A stretch of DNA of 64,000 nt from Paenibacillus glycinis (lineage in GTDB: Bacteria > Bacillota > Bacilli > Paenibacillales > Paenibacillaceae): assembly GCF_009909185.1 (NCBI RefSeq), contig NZ_JAAAMV010000017.1, forward strand, positions 1 to 64,000, in the 5' to 3' direction. Position numbers and translations under genes: made by a program. Under the pieces are notes generated by a model, which had not been told where the DNA came from, did no database searches, and saw only the letters and a list, made by a program, of their open reading frames with translations. Shown piece by piece: positions 40,056 to 49,454 of the stretch (within the stretch, counting starts at the first letter, position 1; every line of letters begins with the position of its first letter).

Positions 40056-40640
40056 ATGACCATCGATTCGGAACAGATTCGCGACGAACGCAGGGAACAG
40101 ATCAAGAAGGCGGCGCTGAAGGTATTTGCCCAGCATGGCTTGATCGGCACGAAGATGAGCATGATCGCCAAGGAAGCCAAGATCAGCGACGGGCTGTCCT
40201 ACCGCTACTTCAAGTCCAAGGACGAGATTCTGACCGAGCTCGTCAAATCGTCCATCGACGGCGCGAACGAAGCCTTCGCCCTCGTCGGAACGATGCCGGG
40301 CACGCCGACCGACCGAATCCGGATGATCGCCCAGGAGATTCTGCAGGAAGACAATCATGCCTTCATCCTGATGCAGCAGGTAATGGTCGCCCGGGACGTG
40401 CCGGACGAGGTGGCGAGGCTGATGGAGGATTACGACCCGCTTGCGATGCTGGGGGCGCTGGCGACCATTATCGAAGAAGGGCAGCGGACCGGGGAATTCA
40501 TCGACGGCGACCCGCGGGAGCTGAGCATGTGGTACTTGACGACGCTGGTCGGCTTGATGAACCTGCATGCCGTCGAGATCGAGGGTTATCGGCGTCCGGG
40601 TCCGGACTTCATGATCCGGCTGCTCGTGAAGCCAATTTAA
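40056..40640 (+). CDS. TetR/AcrR family transcriptional regulator
   Basis: A 194-residue repressor. The N-terminal TetR DNA-binding domain shows IKKAALKVFAQHGLIGTKM and the recognition helix ISDGLSYRYFKSKDEIL. The C-terminal ligand domain has no assigned specificity. GGAGGAGAA precedes the start. The DHA2 transporter gene starts 28 bases downstream, and the promoter carries an inverted repeat, so it probably represses both genes until a toxic ligand is bound. Confidence 0.87.
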   Translation: MTIDSEQIRDERREQIKKAALKVFAQHGLIGTKMSMIAKEAKISDGLSYRYFKSKDEILTELVKSSIDGANEAFALVGTMPGTPTDRIRMIAQEILQEDNHAFILMQQVMVARDVPDEVARLMEDYDPLAMLGALATIIEEGQRTGEFIDGDPRELSMWYLTTLVGLMNLHAVEIEGYRRPGPDFMIRLLVKPI

Positions 40641-40668
40641 TATCGAAGAGAGAGCTGGTGGAAACGCA

Positions 40669-42183
40669 ATGACGAAAGCATCCACGAACAAAACCTTTAT
40701 CATGATCGGGCTGCTGCTCGGTCTCGTCTTCTCGGAGCTGGACCAGACGGCCGTATCGACCGCGCTGCCGACGATTATCCGTGAACTGCACGGCTTGTCG
40801 CTGTTCGGCTGGGTAGCGGGCATTTATATGCTGTCCATCACGGTCTTCATGCCGATCTTCGGCAAGCTAGCCGACCTGTACGGCCGCAAGCGGATTTATC
40901 TGATGTGCGTCGTCATGTTCATGATCGGCTCGATCATCTGCGGCTTGGCGCAGTCGATGACGATGCTGCTGGCCGGCAGATGCGTGCAGGGGATCGGCGC
41001 CGGCGGCCTGATGCCGCTCGCGATGATCATCATCGGCGACTCCTTCCCGCTGGAGCAGCGCGCGAAGGTGCAGAGCCTCGTCGGTCCGATGCTGATCCTG
41101 CCGCAGCTGATCGGCCCAACGATCGGCGGATACTTCGTCAGTCATATCGACTGGCACTGGATCTTCCTGATGAACATTCCGGTCGGGCTCGTCGCGGCGT
41201 TCTTCGTGGCCAAGGGGCTGCGCGAATCGGTCAGCCCCGAGAAGAAGCAAATCGACTGGGCAGGCGCATCGACGCTCGTGCTCGCCATCTTGTCGCTGTT
41301 GTTCGCCCCGGTTCTGATCGACGTCAAGGGGTATGCGTGGTCGTCCCCGGTCGTCATCGGCCTGCTGGTTTTGTCCCTGCTGTTCATCGTATGGTTCGTC
41401 CGCATCGAAGCGAGGGCGCCGGAGCCGATCATTCCGCTGCAGCTGTTCCGCAACCGTTCCGTCGTCGTGCTGTCCTTGATCGTGTTCGTGACGATGCTCG
41501 GCGTCATGGGCGGTATGTCCGGGTTCCCGTTCTTCGCGCAGAATGTCATGGGCTTGACCCCGACGGCCTCCGGCTATCTGTCGCTCGCGTTCATGGCCGG
41601 CGCGATCCCGATGAGCGTCCTGTGCGGATTTCTCATTACCCGGGTCGCGTACAAATATTTGTTCGTCGTATCCTTCGTATTGCCGATCGTCGGCTACCTG
41701 ATCCTCTCGCGCATCGACGTCGAAACGACCGTTCTCTACATTCTCGTCGCGTTCTTCGTCCTTGGCCTTGGCATCGGCGTCCTGTTCGGCAGCGATAACC
41801 TGATCGTGCAAGAAACCGTCGACAAGGAGCATACCGGCGTCGGCGTCGCCACGGTCCAGTTGTTCCAATCGCTCGGCGCGACGCTCGGCTTCAGCATCTT
41901 CGGCAGTCTGCTGTCCCGTCATATTCATGACGGCATCGCGGGCATGTCGGATCGCTTCCCGGCCGATTCGGCCGAATCGATCATGAACGGCGGCATTCCG
42001 CAGGGGCTGCCTGCCGATCTGGTGCTAAGCATCAAGACCGTGTTCGCGGACGCGTTCCAAGAGATGTTCCTGATCGGCGCGGCCTTCGCGGCCGTCGCTT
42101 TCGCGATCTGCTGGTTCATGAAGCGCGAGGTGCTGACGCCGCAGACCGAATCGGAGCAGCAGGCGACGGCCGTTCAGGCATAA
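40669..42183 (+). CDS. DHA2 family MFS multidrug transporter (EmrB/QacA type)
   Basis: A 504-residue, 14-segment proton-driven drug exporter. The DHA2 hallmark lies in TM1 (LDQTAVSTALPTI), motif A follows TM2 (GKLADLYGRKR), and motif C is in TM5 (GPTIGGYF). A hydrophilic tail ends the protein. It is controlled by the upstream TetR gene in one operon. The substrates cannot be predicted. Confidence 0.9.
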   Translation: MTKASTNKTFIMIGLLLGLVFSELDQTAVSTALPTIIRELHGLSLFGWVAGIYMLSITVFMPIFGKLADLYGRKRIYLMCVVMFMIGSIICGLAQSMTMLLAGRCVQGIGAGGLMPLAMIIIGDSFPLEQRAKVQSLVGPMLILPQLIGPTIGGYFVSHIDWHWIFLMNIPVGLVAAFFVAKGLRESVSPEKKQIDWAGASTLVLAILSLLFAPVLIDVKGYAWSSPVVIGLLVLSLLFIVWFVRIEARAPEPIIPLQLFRNRSVVVLSLIVFVTMLGVMGGMSGFPFFAQNVMGLTPTASGYLSLAFMAGAIPMSVLCGFLITRVAYKYLFVVSFVLPIVGYLILSRIDVETTVLYILVAFFVLGLGIGVLFGSDNLIVQETVDKEHTGVGVATVQLFQSLGATLGFSIFGSLLSRHIHDGIAGMSDRFPADSAESIMNGGIPQGLPADLVLSIKTVFADAFQEMFLIGAAFAAVAFAICWFMKREVLTPQTESEQQATAVQA

Positions 42184-42286
42184 GGCGCAGCCCTGTCCAA
42201 AGCCGACAACACGCGCGCGATTCTTGGCATGCTTCGAGCCGGAGCGCCGGAGGGAGCGCATAAGGGGCGGCGATTCATGATCGTAA

Positions 42287-42302
42287 GTGACAAAAACGTC
42301 AC
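42287..42302 (+). promoter_or_regulatory. Inverted repeat upstream of the BceAB-type genes
   Basis: GTGAC-AAAAAC-GTCAC lies 75 bases before the ATPase gene, where BceR-type regulators bind short inverted repeats. TATAGT near 42345 is a plausible -10. Confidence 0.4.
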
Positions 42303-42377
42303 CCGGCGGCATCCTCCTTCGATGGATATGGCGATTCGTTCCAGTCTATAGTAGAGGTACGAAGAGGAGGGAGCGCC

Positions 42378-43130
42378 ATGAACGCGGCCACGATTATCCG
42401 CACCGAAAACATTTCGAAAGCCTACGGCAAGACGACGGTTCTCAAAAATATCGATTTGACCGTAGCTTCCGGCGAATTTACCGCCGTCATGGGACCGTCC
42501 GGTTCCGGCAAATCCACGCTCATGAACGTCCTGTCGACGATCGACCGCTTCACCGGCGGCGACGTCTGGCTGGAAGGGCAGTCGCTGCTCGCGCTGGGCA
42601 AGAAGGACCTGCGCCGGTTCCGGCAGGATCGGATGGGCTTCATCTTTCAAGATTACAATCTGCTCGATACGTTGACGGTGAAGGAGAATATCCTGCTTCC
42701 GCTGTCGCTGCGCAAAGTGAATCCGCGGGAAATGGAAGGCCGCCTGATGCCGGTCGTACAAGCCTTGAACATCGCCGAGCTGCTCGGCAAGTACCCGAGC
42801 GAGCTGTCCGGCGGCCAGAAGCAGCGAACGGCCTGCGCCCGCGCGATCATCACGAAGCCGGCGATCGTGTTCGCGGACGAGCCGACCGGAGCGCTGGATT
42901 CGAGATCGGCCACGCAGCTGCTCGAGGAGCTGTCGGAGCTGAACCGCAAGTTCGGCACGACGATCTTGATGGTCACGCATGACGTGTATGCGGCAAGCTA
43001 CTGCAAGCGGGTCATTTTCCTGCGCGACGGGGCGATCGTGAACGAGCTGTACGCCGGCGATCAGCCTCAGCGGGCCTTTTACGACCGCATCCTCGAAACT
43101 CAGAGCCTGCTGGGAGGAAAGCCGCGATGA
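42378..43130 (+). CDS. BceA-like ABC transporter ATP-binding protein
   Basis: A 250-residue ATPase of the peptide-antibiotic resistance (BceAB) type. Walker A is GPSGSGKST (39-47), the signature LSGGQKQRTACARAI, and Walker B IVFADEPTGALD. It pairs with the FtsX-type permease whose start overlaps its stop by four bases (ATGA). Such transporters free lipid II-cycle intermediates from bacitracin-like or lantibiotic compounds and also act as the sensor for their two-component system. GAGGAGGGAG precedes the start. Confidence 0.92.
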   Translation: MNAATIIRTENISKAYGKTTVLKNIDLTVASGEFTAVMGPSGSGKSTLMNVLSTIDRFTGGDVWLEGQSLLALGKKDLRRFRQDRMGFIFQDYNLLDTLTVKENILLPLSLRKVNPREMEGRLMPVVQALNIAELLGKYPSELSGGQKQRTACARAIITKPAIVFADEPTGALDSRSATQLLEELSELNRKFGTTILMVTHDVYAASYCKRVIFLRDGAIVNELYAGDQPQRAFYDRILETQSLLGGKPR

Positions 43131-45091
43131 GCCTGCTCGGATTAACGCTGAAGAACGTCCGCCGCAATTTCGGCTTGTATACGATCTACGCGGTCTCGAT
43201 GGTCATCGGCATGATGATTTTCTTCTCCTTCGCGTCCGTCATGTACAACGGCGATATTCTGGACGCGCTGGAGAACCGGCAGAATTTCCAAACGGGCTTC
43301 GCCATCGCATCGTTCGTCATCGTGCTGTTCATCGTGCTGTTCATCCTGTACGCGAACTCGTTCTTCGTCCGCCAGCGGAAGAAGGAGCTCGGGCTCTATA
43401 TGCTCTACGGCATGAACGAGCGGCATGTTCTGCTGATGCTCATGTACGAGACGCTGATGATCGGCGTCGTCTCGCTGGCGATCGGCGGGCTGCTCGGCGG
43501 GCTGCTCTCCAAAATCTTCGGGTCGCTGCTCATGAATCTGATGCAGTACGACCGGGTCATCTCGTTGTCGTACCCGGTGCAGGCGATCCTCGCGACGGTC
43601 GCGGTCTTCGCGATCGTAACCGCCGCGGCGTGCGTCCAGAGCTACCTGCTGCTTACGCGCGTCCAGCTCATCGACCTGTTCCGGGCGAGGGAGAGGACGG
43701 AGAAGCCGATAGCTTCGTCCGCGCCGCTGGCGATTCTGGCCGTCGCGCTGCTCGGATCGGCGATCGCGATCATCGGCGGCGGCAAACAGACGGTATTCTG
43801 GACCGATTACGCGGCGGCTTCGATGATCTATTGCGCGATCGGCATCATCGGCGGCACGTACTTGTTCTTCCGCCAGTTCGCGGGATGGGTGCTGCAGAAG
43901 CTCAGTCGCGGCAAAGGGTATTTCGAAGGGAACACGGTGCTGTGGACGTCGGCGATCCGGTTCCAAATTCGCGGCAATACGATGAATTTATCGTTTATCT
44001 CGCTGTTCAGCACCGTTCTCATCCTGCTCATGTGCTTCGTATCGATCAACTACGCCGTTCAATTCGAAGCCGTCGGCCGCAATCTGCCGAACGACGTCGC
44101 GTACGAATCGAAGAGCGACGCCGTCGATGCCGAAGTGAAGTCGGAGATCGAGGCCTCCGGGCATGCCATTACGGGCCGACATGCGCTCGAGCTGCTGTGC
44201 GCCGATGCGGTGTCGGATGCCGGCGCCGCCTTCGACAATCCCGCGTATTTCTTCCCCGGTCTGCTGCTCGTATCGGCTGCGGAGTACAACGCCATCGTCA
44301 AGGATCGGCACGACGAAGGGCAGCAGGTCCGACTGGAGGGGAATCAAGCCGTCTCGCTGTCGCAGGGCATGGACTTTCCCGAAGCGCTGCCGGGCGGCGG
44401 GATCGATTTTACCGTTCGCGCGAAGTCGGATAAGACGTTCAGGCTGATCGAGAAGAAGGATTACGCGCTGCTCGGCTGGGCTTCCGACCCCGTGCTGTCC
44501 ATGGTGAAGAAGCCGGCGATGCTGATCATCTCCGATGCGGCGTTCGGGGAGCTGCGAGGAAACGCGGCCGCCGCGAATTACCTTATCTACGACATCGCCG
44601 ACGCGGGAAACGCCGAGGCGCTGTCGAAGCGGCTGCACGCGATCGTGACGAAGGATCCGGAAGCGTATTACTCGTCGTTCGCGGACGTGTACTCGAAGCA
44701 GATCGAAGGCTCCTCGCTGCTCCTGTTCGCCAGCGCGTTCCTCGCGCTGATCGCGCTGTTCGCTCTCGCGAGCGTCATCTACTTCAAGCAGCTTCGCGAA
44801 GCGACGGAAGCGCGGCAGCAGTACGCGATTCTTCGCCAGCTGGGCGTCGACAAGCGGGAGATGATGAGCGTCATCCGCAAGCAGCTGCTGTTCGTCTTCG
44901 CGCTCCCGCTGCTGCCCGGCCTGGTGAACAGCTGGCTCATCATCAAGACGTACATTCTGGATTCCGTGCAGGATTTCCCGAATTTGAAAGGCATGGTCTG
45001 GGGCATCATCGCGGTCTATTTCCTGATCTATGCCGGGTTCTATCTCGCCTCCACGACGATTTATTACCGCATCGCCAACCGGGCGGCGTAA
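43127..45091 (+). CDS. BceB-like ABC transporter permease
   Basis: A 654-residue membrane protein with the layout of BceB: one N-terminal segment, two FtsX-type domains and a ~200-residue extracellular domain (about 310-515) between segments 7 and 8. The motifs RQRKKELGLYMLYGMNERHV and, in the C-terminal FtsX domain, ATEARQQYAILRQLGVDKRE are characteristic. It forms a flux-sensing complex with the histidine kinase encoded convergently downstream. Confidence 0.92.
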   Translation: MSLLGLTLKNVRRNFGLYTIYAVSMVIGMMIFFSFASVMYNGDILDALENRQNFQTGFAIASFVIVLFIVLFILYANSFFVRQRKKELGLYMLYGMNERHVLLMLMYETLMIGVVSLAIGGLLGGLLSKIFGSLLMNLMQYDRVISLSYPVQAILATVAVFAIVTAAACVQSYLLLTRVQLIDLFRARERTEKPIASSAPLAILAVALLGSAIAIIGGGKQTVFWTDYAAASMIYCAIGIIGGTYLFFRQFAGWVLQKLSRGKGYFEGNTVLWTSAIRFQIRGNTMNLSFISLFSTVLILLMCFVSINYAVQFEAVGRNLPNDVAYESKSDAVDAEVKSEIEASGHAITGRHALELLCADAVSDAGAAFDNPAYFFPGLLLVSAAEYNAIVKDRHDEGQQVRLEGNQAVSLSQGMDFPEALPGGGIDFTVRAKSDKTFRLIEKKDYALLGWASDPVLSMVKKPAMLIISDAAFGELRGNAAAANYLIYDIADAGNAEALSKRLHAIVTKDPEAYYSSFADVYSKQIEGSSLLLFASAFLALIALFALASVIYFKQLREATEARQQYAILRQLGVDKREMMSVIRKQLLFVFALPLLPGLVNSWLIIKTYILDSVQDFPNLKGMVWGIIAVYFLIYAGFYLASTTIYYRIANRAA

Positions 45092-45093
45092 CA

Positions 45094-45139
45094 AACGAAC
45101 CGCCCCGATGACTGTATCCAGTCACCGGGGCGGTTCGTT
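45094..45139. terminator. Bidirectional terminator between bceB-like and bceS-like genes
   Basis: AACGAACCGCCCCG and CGGGGCGGTTCGTT pair, with inner TGACTG/CAGTCA around TATC. It ends both converging transcripts. Confidence 0.8.
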
Positions 45140-45150
45140 CGGTATTGGCG

Positions 45151-46161
45151 TCAGGCGAATTCATTGCCGTCGCAGACTTGCTGCAGTATCGCGCGGTAAG
45201 GATCGTGATGCCGCGGAAAATGCACGGTCATCTCCGTGAACCGGCCCGGTTCCGAGACGCAGGTGATGTAATGCCCGAGCTTCTTGGACAGCTCCTGCGC
45301 CAGGTAGAGGCCCATGCCGGTCGATTTCATGTGGATGCGGCCGTTCGTGCCGGTGAAGCCGCGGTTGAAGATGCGCGGCAGGTCTCGGGGCTCGATGCCG
45401 ATCCCGCTGTCGCGGATGACAAGCTGCTTCTCCTTGTCGTCCGCGCGCGCCGCGATGACGACCTCGCCGTTCGCGGGCGTATACTTCAGGCTGTTCGTGA
45501 GCAGCTGGCTGACGATATAGTGCAGCCACTTGGTATCGCTTTGCACGACGGTGGGGCCGACGTCCAGGGCCAGGCGGATTTTCTTCGCGATGAACGCTTT
45601 GGAGCAGCTTTTGACGGCGTCCTTGACGAGCGGCTCCAGGTCGCAGTTGACGAGCTCGTAGTCTTGGTTGAAGCTGTCGAGCTTGGCGTAGTACAGCGCT
45701 TGATCGACGTACTGTTCGATCCGGGTAACTTGCTCCTCGAGGCTTCTCGGCTCCACCTCGGTCTGCTGCATCAGCCGGATGACGGAGATCGGCGTCTTCA
45801 CCTCGTGGAACCAGGATACGATGAAATCATAATATTCCTTCTGCTTCACGTGGACTTCGTTCAGCGCCAGCATATGCGCGCGCTCCATGTCCTGCAGCGC
45901 CTGCTGGTAGGCCTCGGATTCGAGCGACAGCGGCTCGACGTCTTCATGCCGCATCATGTGAATCGCCCGCACGCTGCGCGCGTAGCGGTAACCGAAGAAG
46001 GCGCCCATGAGCAGCAGCTGCAGCGCGACGGCGTACGCCAGGCTTTCGGCATGAAGCCGGCTCCCGGGCTCCGCGTACCAGATCAGCATGACCAGGCAGA
46101 AGGTAGCGGCGCAGAGCAGGATGTACGCAGCTTCGTATTTGAGGAATCGCCACGGCCTCAT
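45151..46161 (-). CDS. BceS-like intramembrane-sensing histidine kinase
   Basis: A 336-residue kinase with two N-terminal membrane helices (about 11-30 and 40-60) and almost no extracellular loop, the hallmark of BceS-type sensors that depend on the BceAB transporter for input. The phospho-acceptor is His119 in SWFHEVKTPISV; the ATP-binding domain has the N box LLTNSLKYTPANG and G boxes RDSGIGIEPRDL and GMGLYL. It overlaps the regulator gene by four bases. Confidence 0.92.
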   Translation of the reverse strand: MRPWRFLKYEAAYILLCAATFCLVMLIWYAEPGSRLHAESLAYAVALQLLLMGAFFGYRYARSVRAIHMMRHEDVEPLSLESEAYQQALQDMERAHMLALNEVHVKQKEYYDFIVSWFHEVKTPISVIRLMQQTEVEPRSLEEQVTRIEQYVDQALYYAKLDSFNQDYELVNCDLEPLVKDAVKSCSKAFIAKKIRLALDVGPTVVQSDTKWLHYIVSQLLTNSLKYTPANGEVVIAARADDKEKQLVIRDSGIGIEPRDLPRIFNRGFTGTNGRIHMKSTGMGLYLAQELSKKLGHYITCVSEPGRFTEMTVHFPRHHDPYRAILQQVCDGNEFA

Positions 46162-46829
46162 TCCACGATATACCCCATTCCTTTGCGGGTCGCGATGAAC
46201 GCGTCCAAGCCGAGCTCGGCGATCTTGCGCCGAAGGCGGTTGACGTTCACGGTGAGCGTATTGTCGTCGATGAACTGCTCGTCATGCCACAGCGCCTGCA
46301 TCAGATCGTCGCGGGACACGATGGCGCCGACCTTCCGCAGGAATACCTGCAGAATGATGAATTCGTTGCGCGAGAGCTCGGACGTGCGGCCCTGGTATTC
46401 GGCCGAGGAGTTCGAGAGATTGAGCTGCAGGCCGCGGTGGCGAAGCTGCAGGCTTTCTTCCTGGTACGTATAATTGCGGCGCAGCAGCGCGTTGACTTTG
46501 GCGACGAGAATTTCCAGATCGAACGGTTTCCGGACAAAGTCGTCGCCGCCCATGTTGATGGCCATGACGATGTCCATGTTCTGGGTGCGGGAAGAGAGGA
46601 AGATGATCGGCACGTTGGACACCGCGCGGATTTGCCGGCACCAGTAGAACCCGTCGAATACCGGCAAGTTGATATCGAGCAGGATCAGATGGGGACGATC
46701 GGCCTCGAACGCGCGCAGCACGTCGCCGAAATCATCCAGTTCGACGACGTCGTACTGCCATTTGCGCAGCGTGCCGGCGACGATGCCGCGGATATCCGCG
46801 TCGTCCTCCACGAGCATGATTCGGAACAA
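46158..46829 (-). CDS. BceR-like OmpR-family response regulator
   Basis: A 223-residue regulator. Receiver domain: Glu8/Asp9/Asp10, phospho-acceptor Asp52 (LLDINLPVFDG) and Lys101 (VRKPFD). The C-terminal OmpR/PhoB winged helix ends with the typical LTVNVNRLRRKIAELG. It should activate the convergent BceAB-type genes, probably at the repeat near 42287. A minus-strand TATACT at 46878-46873 may be its -10. Confidence 0.92.
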   Translation of the reverse strand: MFRIMLVEDDADIRGIVAGTLRKWQYDVVELDDFGDVLRAFEADRPHLILLDINLPVFDGFYWCRQIRAVSNVPIIFLSSRTQNMDIVMAINMGGDDFVRKPFDLEILVAKVNALLRRNYTYQEESLQLRHRGLQLNLSNSSAEYQGRTSELSRNEFIILQVFLRKVGAIVSRDDLMQALWHDEQFIDDNTLTVNVNRLRRKIAELGLDAFIATRKGMGYIVE

Positions 46830-46942
46830 AAGGGAACGCCTCCTTCGGCGGGCTGCCGGGGTTGTCTATGCCAGTATACCAGATGAAGGAAGACGAGTCG
46901 CGAGGCGGGACGGAACGGCCGGTCCTTCCGTCGGGAAGAGCG

Positions 46943-48121
46943 TCAGCGGCTCCGGGCTGTCCGCAGGCTGCGCCCTTTCGCGAAGCCGATCAGTCCCGCG
47001 CCCAGTCCGAGCAGCAGAACGCCGGCCGCCAGCCAAGGGTGATAACGCAAGGTCGAGGAGCCGGCCAGCATCGCGCCTCCCGCTCCGGCGCCGGCCGCCA
47101 GCCCGAGATGAATGACGGACGTGTTCAAGCTCAGGATTAGATTGGCCGATTGCGGCGCCTGCTGAAGGAAGAAGCTCTGCATGGCCGGTCCGACGGCAAA
47201 CATGGCGAACACGACGACGCCCAGCAGCAAGGTTCCCGCGAATCCGGAGCCCGAGAACAACGGGAGCAGCGCCAGCGCCGCGATATGGAGCATGACGCCG
47301 GAGGCGATGACGCGAGTTGCGCCCCAGCGGTCGACGCCGTAGCCTCCGACCCGCGAGCCGACGGCGCCGACGACGCCGAGCGCGAGCATCATGACGCCGA
47401 CGCCGGATATGCTGAATCGGAGCACCTGCTGCAGGAACGGGGTCATGTACGTGAACAGGACGGAGTTGCCGGATTCCCGGAGAAACGTCAGCACGAGCGC
47501 GCCGATGATGACCGCGCTTCCGATGGCCTTGAACTGGGCGCGAAACGGAACCGGCGCATCGCCCTCGATCTTGGGCAGCAGGCGGTAGAGCAGGAACGCG
47601 AACGCGGCGCTCACGATGCCGAGCAGCAGGAAGATCGCCTGCCAGCCCAGGCTTTCCGCGATCGCGATGCCGATCGGGACGCCGAGAATCATCGCGCTGC
47701 TGAAGCCGAGCACGATCGTGCCGATGGCGCTGCCGAGCTTCTCCGGCGGCACGATCCGGGCGGCGGCGCCGAACGCGACGACCAGATAGACGCCGGAGCT
47801 GACGCCGAGCAGGATCCGGGACAGCATGAGCGTCTCGATCGTCGTGCTCGCGCTCGCGGCGAAGCTGCCGAGGATGAAGGAGAAGAGCGCGCCGAGCAGC
47901 ACCTTGCGCCGTTCCGCGCGGGCGGCGAGCGATACGACGAGAGGCGTGCCGACGGCGAACGCGGCGGAATAGGCCGTAATCAGCAAGCCTGCCGTCGCAA
48001 AGGATACCTGCAGATCGGAGGCGATAAAATTCAATATTCCGGAGACGACCAGTTCGGAGGTCGCCGTGAAGAATGCCCCGAACGCGAGGGCGTACACCGT
48101 AAATCGAGCTTTGTTTGACAT
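46943..48121 (-). CDS. MFS transporter (DHA1, AraJ/YdhP-like)
   Basis: A 392-residue 12-segment transporter of the arabinose-efflux-like DHA1 group: TM1 FTVYALAFGAFFTATSELVV, motif A-like loop VSLAARAERRKVLLG. It is divergent from an HxlR-type regulator, with an inverted repeat in between, so the regulator probably controls it. I start at ATG 48121 (AAGGGATGG upstream); the frame is open to 48397 but that part crosses the regulator's promoter. Confidence 0.85.
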   Translation of the reverse strand: MSNKARFTVYALAFGAFFTATSELVVSGILNFIASDLQVSFATAGLLITAYSAAFAVGTPLVVSLAARAERRKVLLGALFSFILGSFAASASTTIETLMLSRILLGVSSGVYLVVAFGAAARIVPPEKLGSAIGTIVLGFSSAMILGVPIGIAIAESLGWQAIFLLLGIVSAAFAFLLYRLLPKIEGDAPVPFRAQFKAIGSAVIIGALVLTFLRESGNSVLFTYMTPFLQQVLRFSISGVGVMMLALGVVGAVGSRVGGYGVDRWGATRVIASGVMLHIAALALLPLFSGSGFAGTLLLGVVVFAMFAVGPAMQSFFLQQAPQSANLILSLNTSVIHLGLAAGAGAGGAMLAGSSTLRYHPWLAAGVLLLGLGAGLIGFAKGRSLRTARSR

Positions 48122-48231
48122 GCTAATCCATCCCTTCATTATCGCTGGCAAGATTTCTCTTGGCTGTAGTATAATGAAGGAACTAACATTTTGTAAGAAG
48201 GCAAATGATTTTGATCTAATCCAACTATTTT

Positions 48232-48254
48232 GACTTACTAACAATAAGTAAGTC
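48232..48254. promoter_or_regulatory. Operator between MFS and HxlR genes
   Basis: GACTTACT and AGTAAGTC form a perfect eight-base inverted repeat around AACAATA, 15 bases before the HxlR start and in the divergent promoter region. Confidence 0.6.
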
Positions 48255-48269
48255 ATTGGAGGCGTCGCC

Positions 48270-48632
48270 ATGGAAAACCGTCTGAACGAACCGGAGCGCT
48301 CCAGGTTCACGAATATATGCGCCGTGCTTGAGATCCTTGGCGCCAAATGGGCGTTTCTCGTGATCGCGGAGCTTACCTCGGGACCGAAGCGCTTCAATCA
48401 GCTGAACCGGGATTTGAAGGTCGTCAAGACGCAGTCGCTCACGGACGTGCTGCGCCAGCTCGAACGCAGCGGCATCGTGCGCAGGGAGGTATTTCCGACC
48501 GTGCCCGTGACGGTGGAATACGCGTTGACGGAGAAAGGCGAGGATTTTCAGGACGCGTTGAAGGAAATGGAGAAATGGGCGGTCAAATGGGGCGACGGGA
48601 CGAACAACGACCCGCGCGCGCAGGGCGAGTAA
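48270..48632 (+). CDS. HxlR family transcriptional regulator
   Basis: A 120-residue winged-helix regulator. The signature is clear: ICAVLEILGAKWAFLVI, then RFNQLNRDLKVVKTQSLTDV and the wing EVFPTVPVTVEYALTEKG. There is a Cys near residue 11 (NICAV), a position that in some HxlR proteins senses electrophiles, but that is speculation here. GGAGGCG precedes the start. It probably represses the divergent MFS gene and itself. Confidence 0.87.
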   Translation: MENRLNEPERSRFTNICAVLEILGAKWAFLVIAELTSGPKRFNQLNRDLKVVKTQSLTDVLRQLERSGIVRREVFPTVPVTVEYALTEKGEDFQDALKEMEKWAVKWGDGTNNDPRAQGE

Positions 48633-48635
48633 GCG

Positions 48636-49178
48636 CTAATTATCCCAGCCCATGCGCGACTTCAAGGAAGCGATCTGCGCGATATGGTGCCGGCCGTGCC
48701 AAGCGAAGCGCTCTGCGGCCTGATCAAGCGTCATTCGCCCATGCGTCGGGCTCGTGAACGAGCGCGCGAACTGCTCCGGCGTCATGCTCCGCAGCAGCGA
48801 GACGAACCTGCCGTGCAGCGCCGATAAGAGCGTCACGGACGTGCCGGCCGGCGTATCCCGGTAATCGGCCAGGGTCGCGAAGGCGTCCTCGCGGAAGGTT
48901 GCGGCGAGCGGCGATGCTTCGGTCAACGCCCGTTTGAACCGGATATAGGCGTTCATATCGCTGTCGGCCAAATGATGAACGACCTGCAGCGCGGTCCAGC
49001 CTTCGGGCCGGCAAGGCACGCGGAGCTGCTCCGAGGTCAGATCCGCGACCAAGGCCCTCAGGGTCCCGGCAATGCCGGCGATATCCGCGATCCATGCGCG
49101 GCGGTCTTCCGCTCCGGGATCGACGGTCGGTTGAAACCGGCCAATGGGAAAACGCAACCGTTCAAGCTCCGTATGCAT
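48636..49178 (-). CDS. bstA: Bacillithiol S-transferase BstA (YfiT, DinB superfamily)
   Basis: A 180-residue four-helix-bundle metalloprotein that conjugates bacillithiol to electrophiles. The N-terminal RFPIGRFQP start, VVHHLADSDMNAYIRFK and WHGRHHIAQI are characteristic; the metal-binding His triad is formed by one of His68/His69 with His161 and His165. ATG 49178 has GGAGG eight bases upstream and is preferred to GTG 49187. Its stop is three bases from the end of the convergent HxlR gene. It implies a bacillithiol-producing Firmicute. Confidence 0.88.
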   Translation of the reverse strand: MHTELERLRFPIGRFQPTVDPGAEDRRAWIADIAGIAGTLRALVADLTSEQLRVPCRPEGWTALQVVHHLADSDMNAYIRFKRALTEASPLAATFREDAFATLADYRDTPAGTSVTLLSALHGRFVSLLRSMTPEQFARSFTSPTHGRMTLDQAAERFAWHGRHHIAQIASLKSRMGWDN

Positions 49179-49454
49179 GATTCGCACCTCCAGGGAATAT
49201 CGACGCGTTCGTCGCGCTTACCTGGGATTCGCCGGTGCATGCGCCGATTCCTCCCGCCCGGCAGGCGGCCGAAAACTTTTGACAAGCGTCGGACGGGGGA
49301 GGTATCATTCAACACATGGCAGTACCGAGTGAAGGAATGGAATCCCAGGATCGACGGGGCGCATGCGGACCGATATCGAGCAGCCGCGAGGCGGGAACGA
49401 CGGTTCTTGGCAGCGCTCTCCGATGGGGCCGGCCGGCGAAAGGAGCTGTACGAG

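Noticed and set aside
48972-49454. Long N-terminal extension of the formylglycine-generating enzyme
   Set aside because: It is antisense to bstA and lacks homology; AAAGGAG points to ATG 49455.
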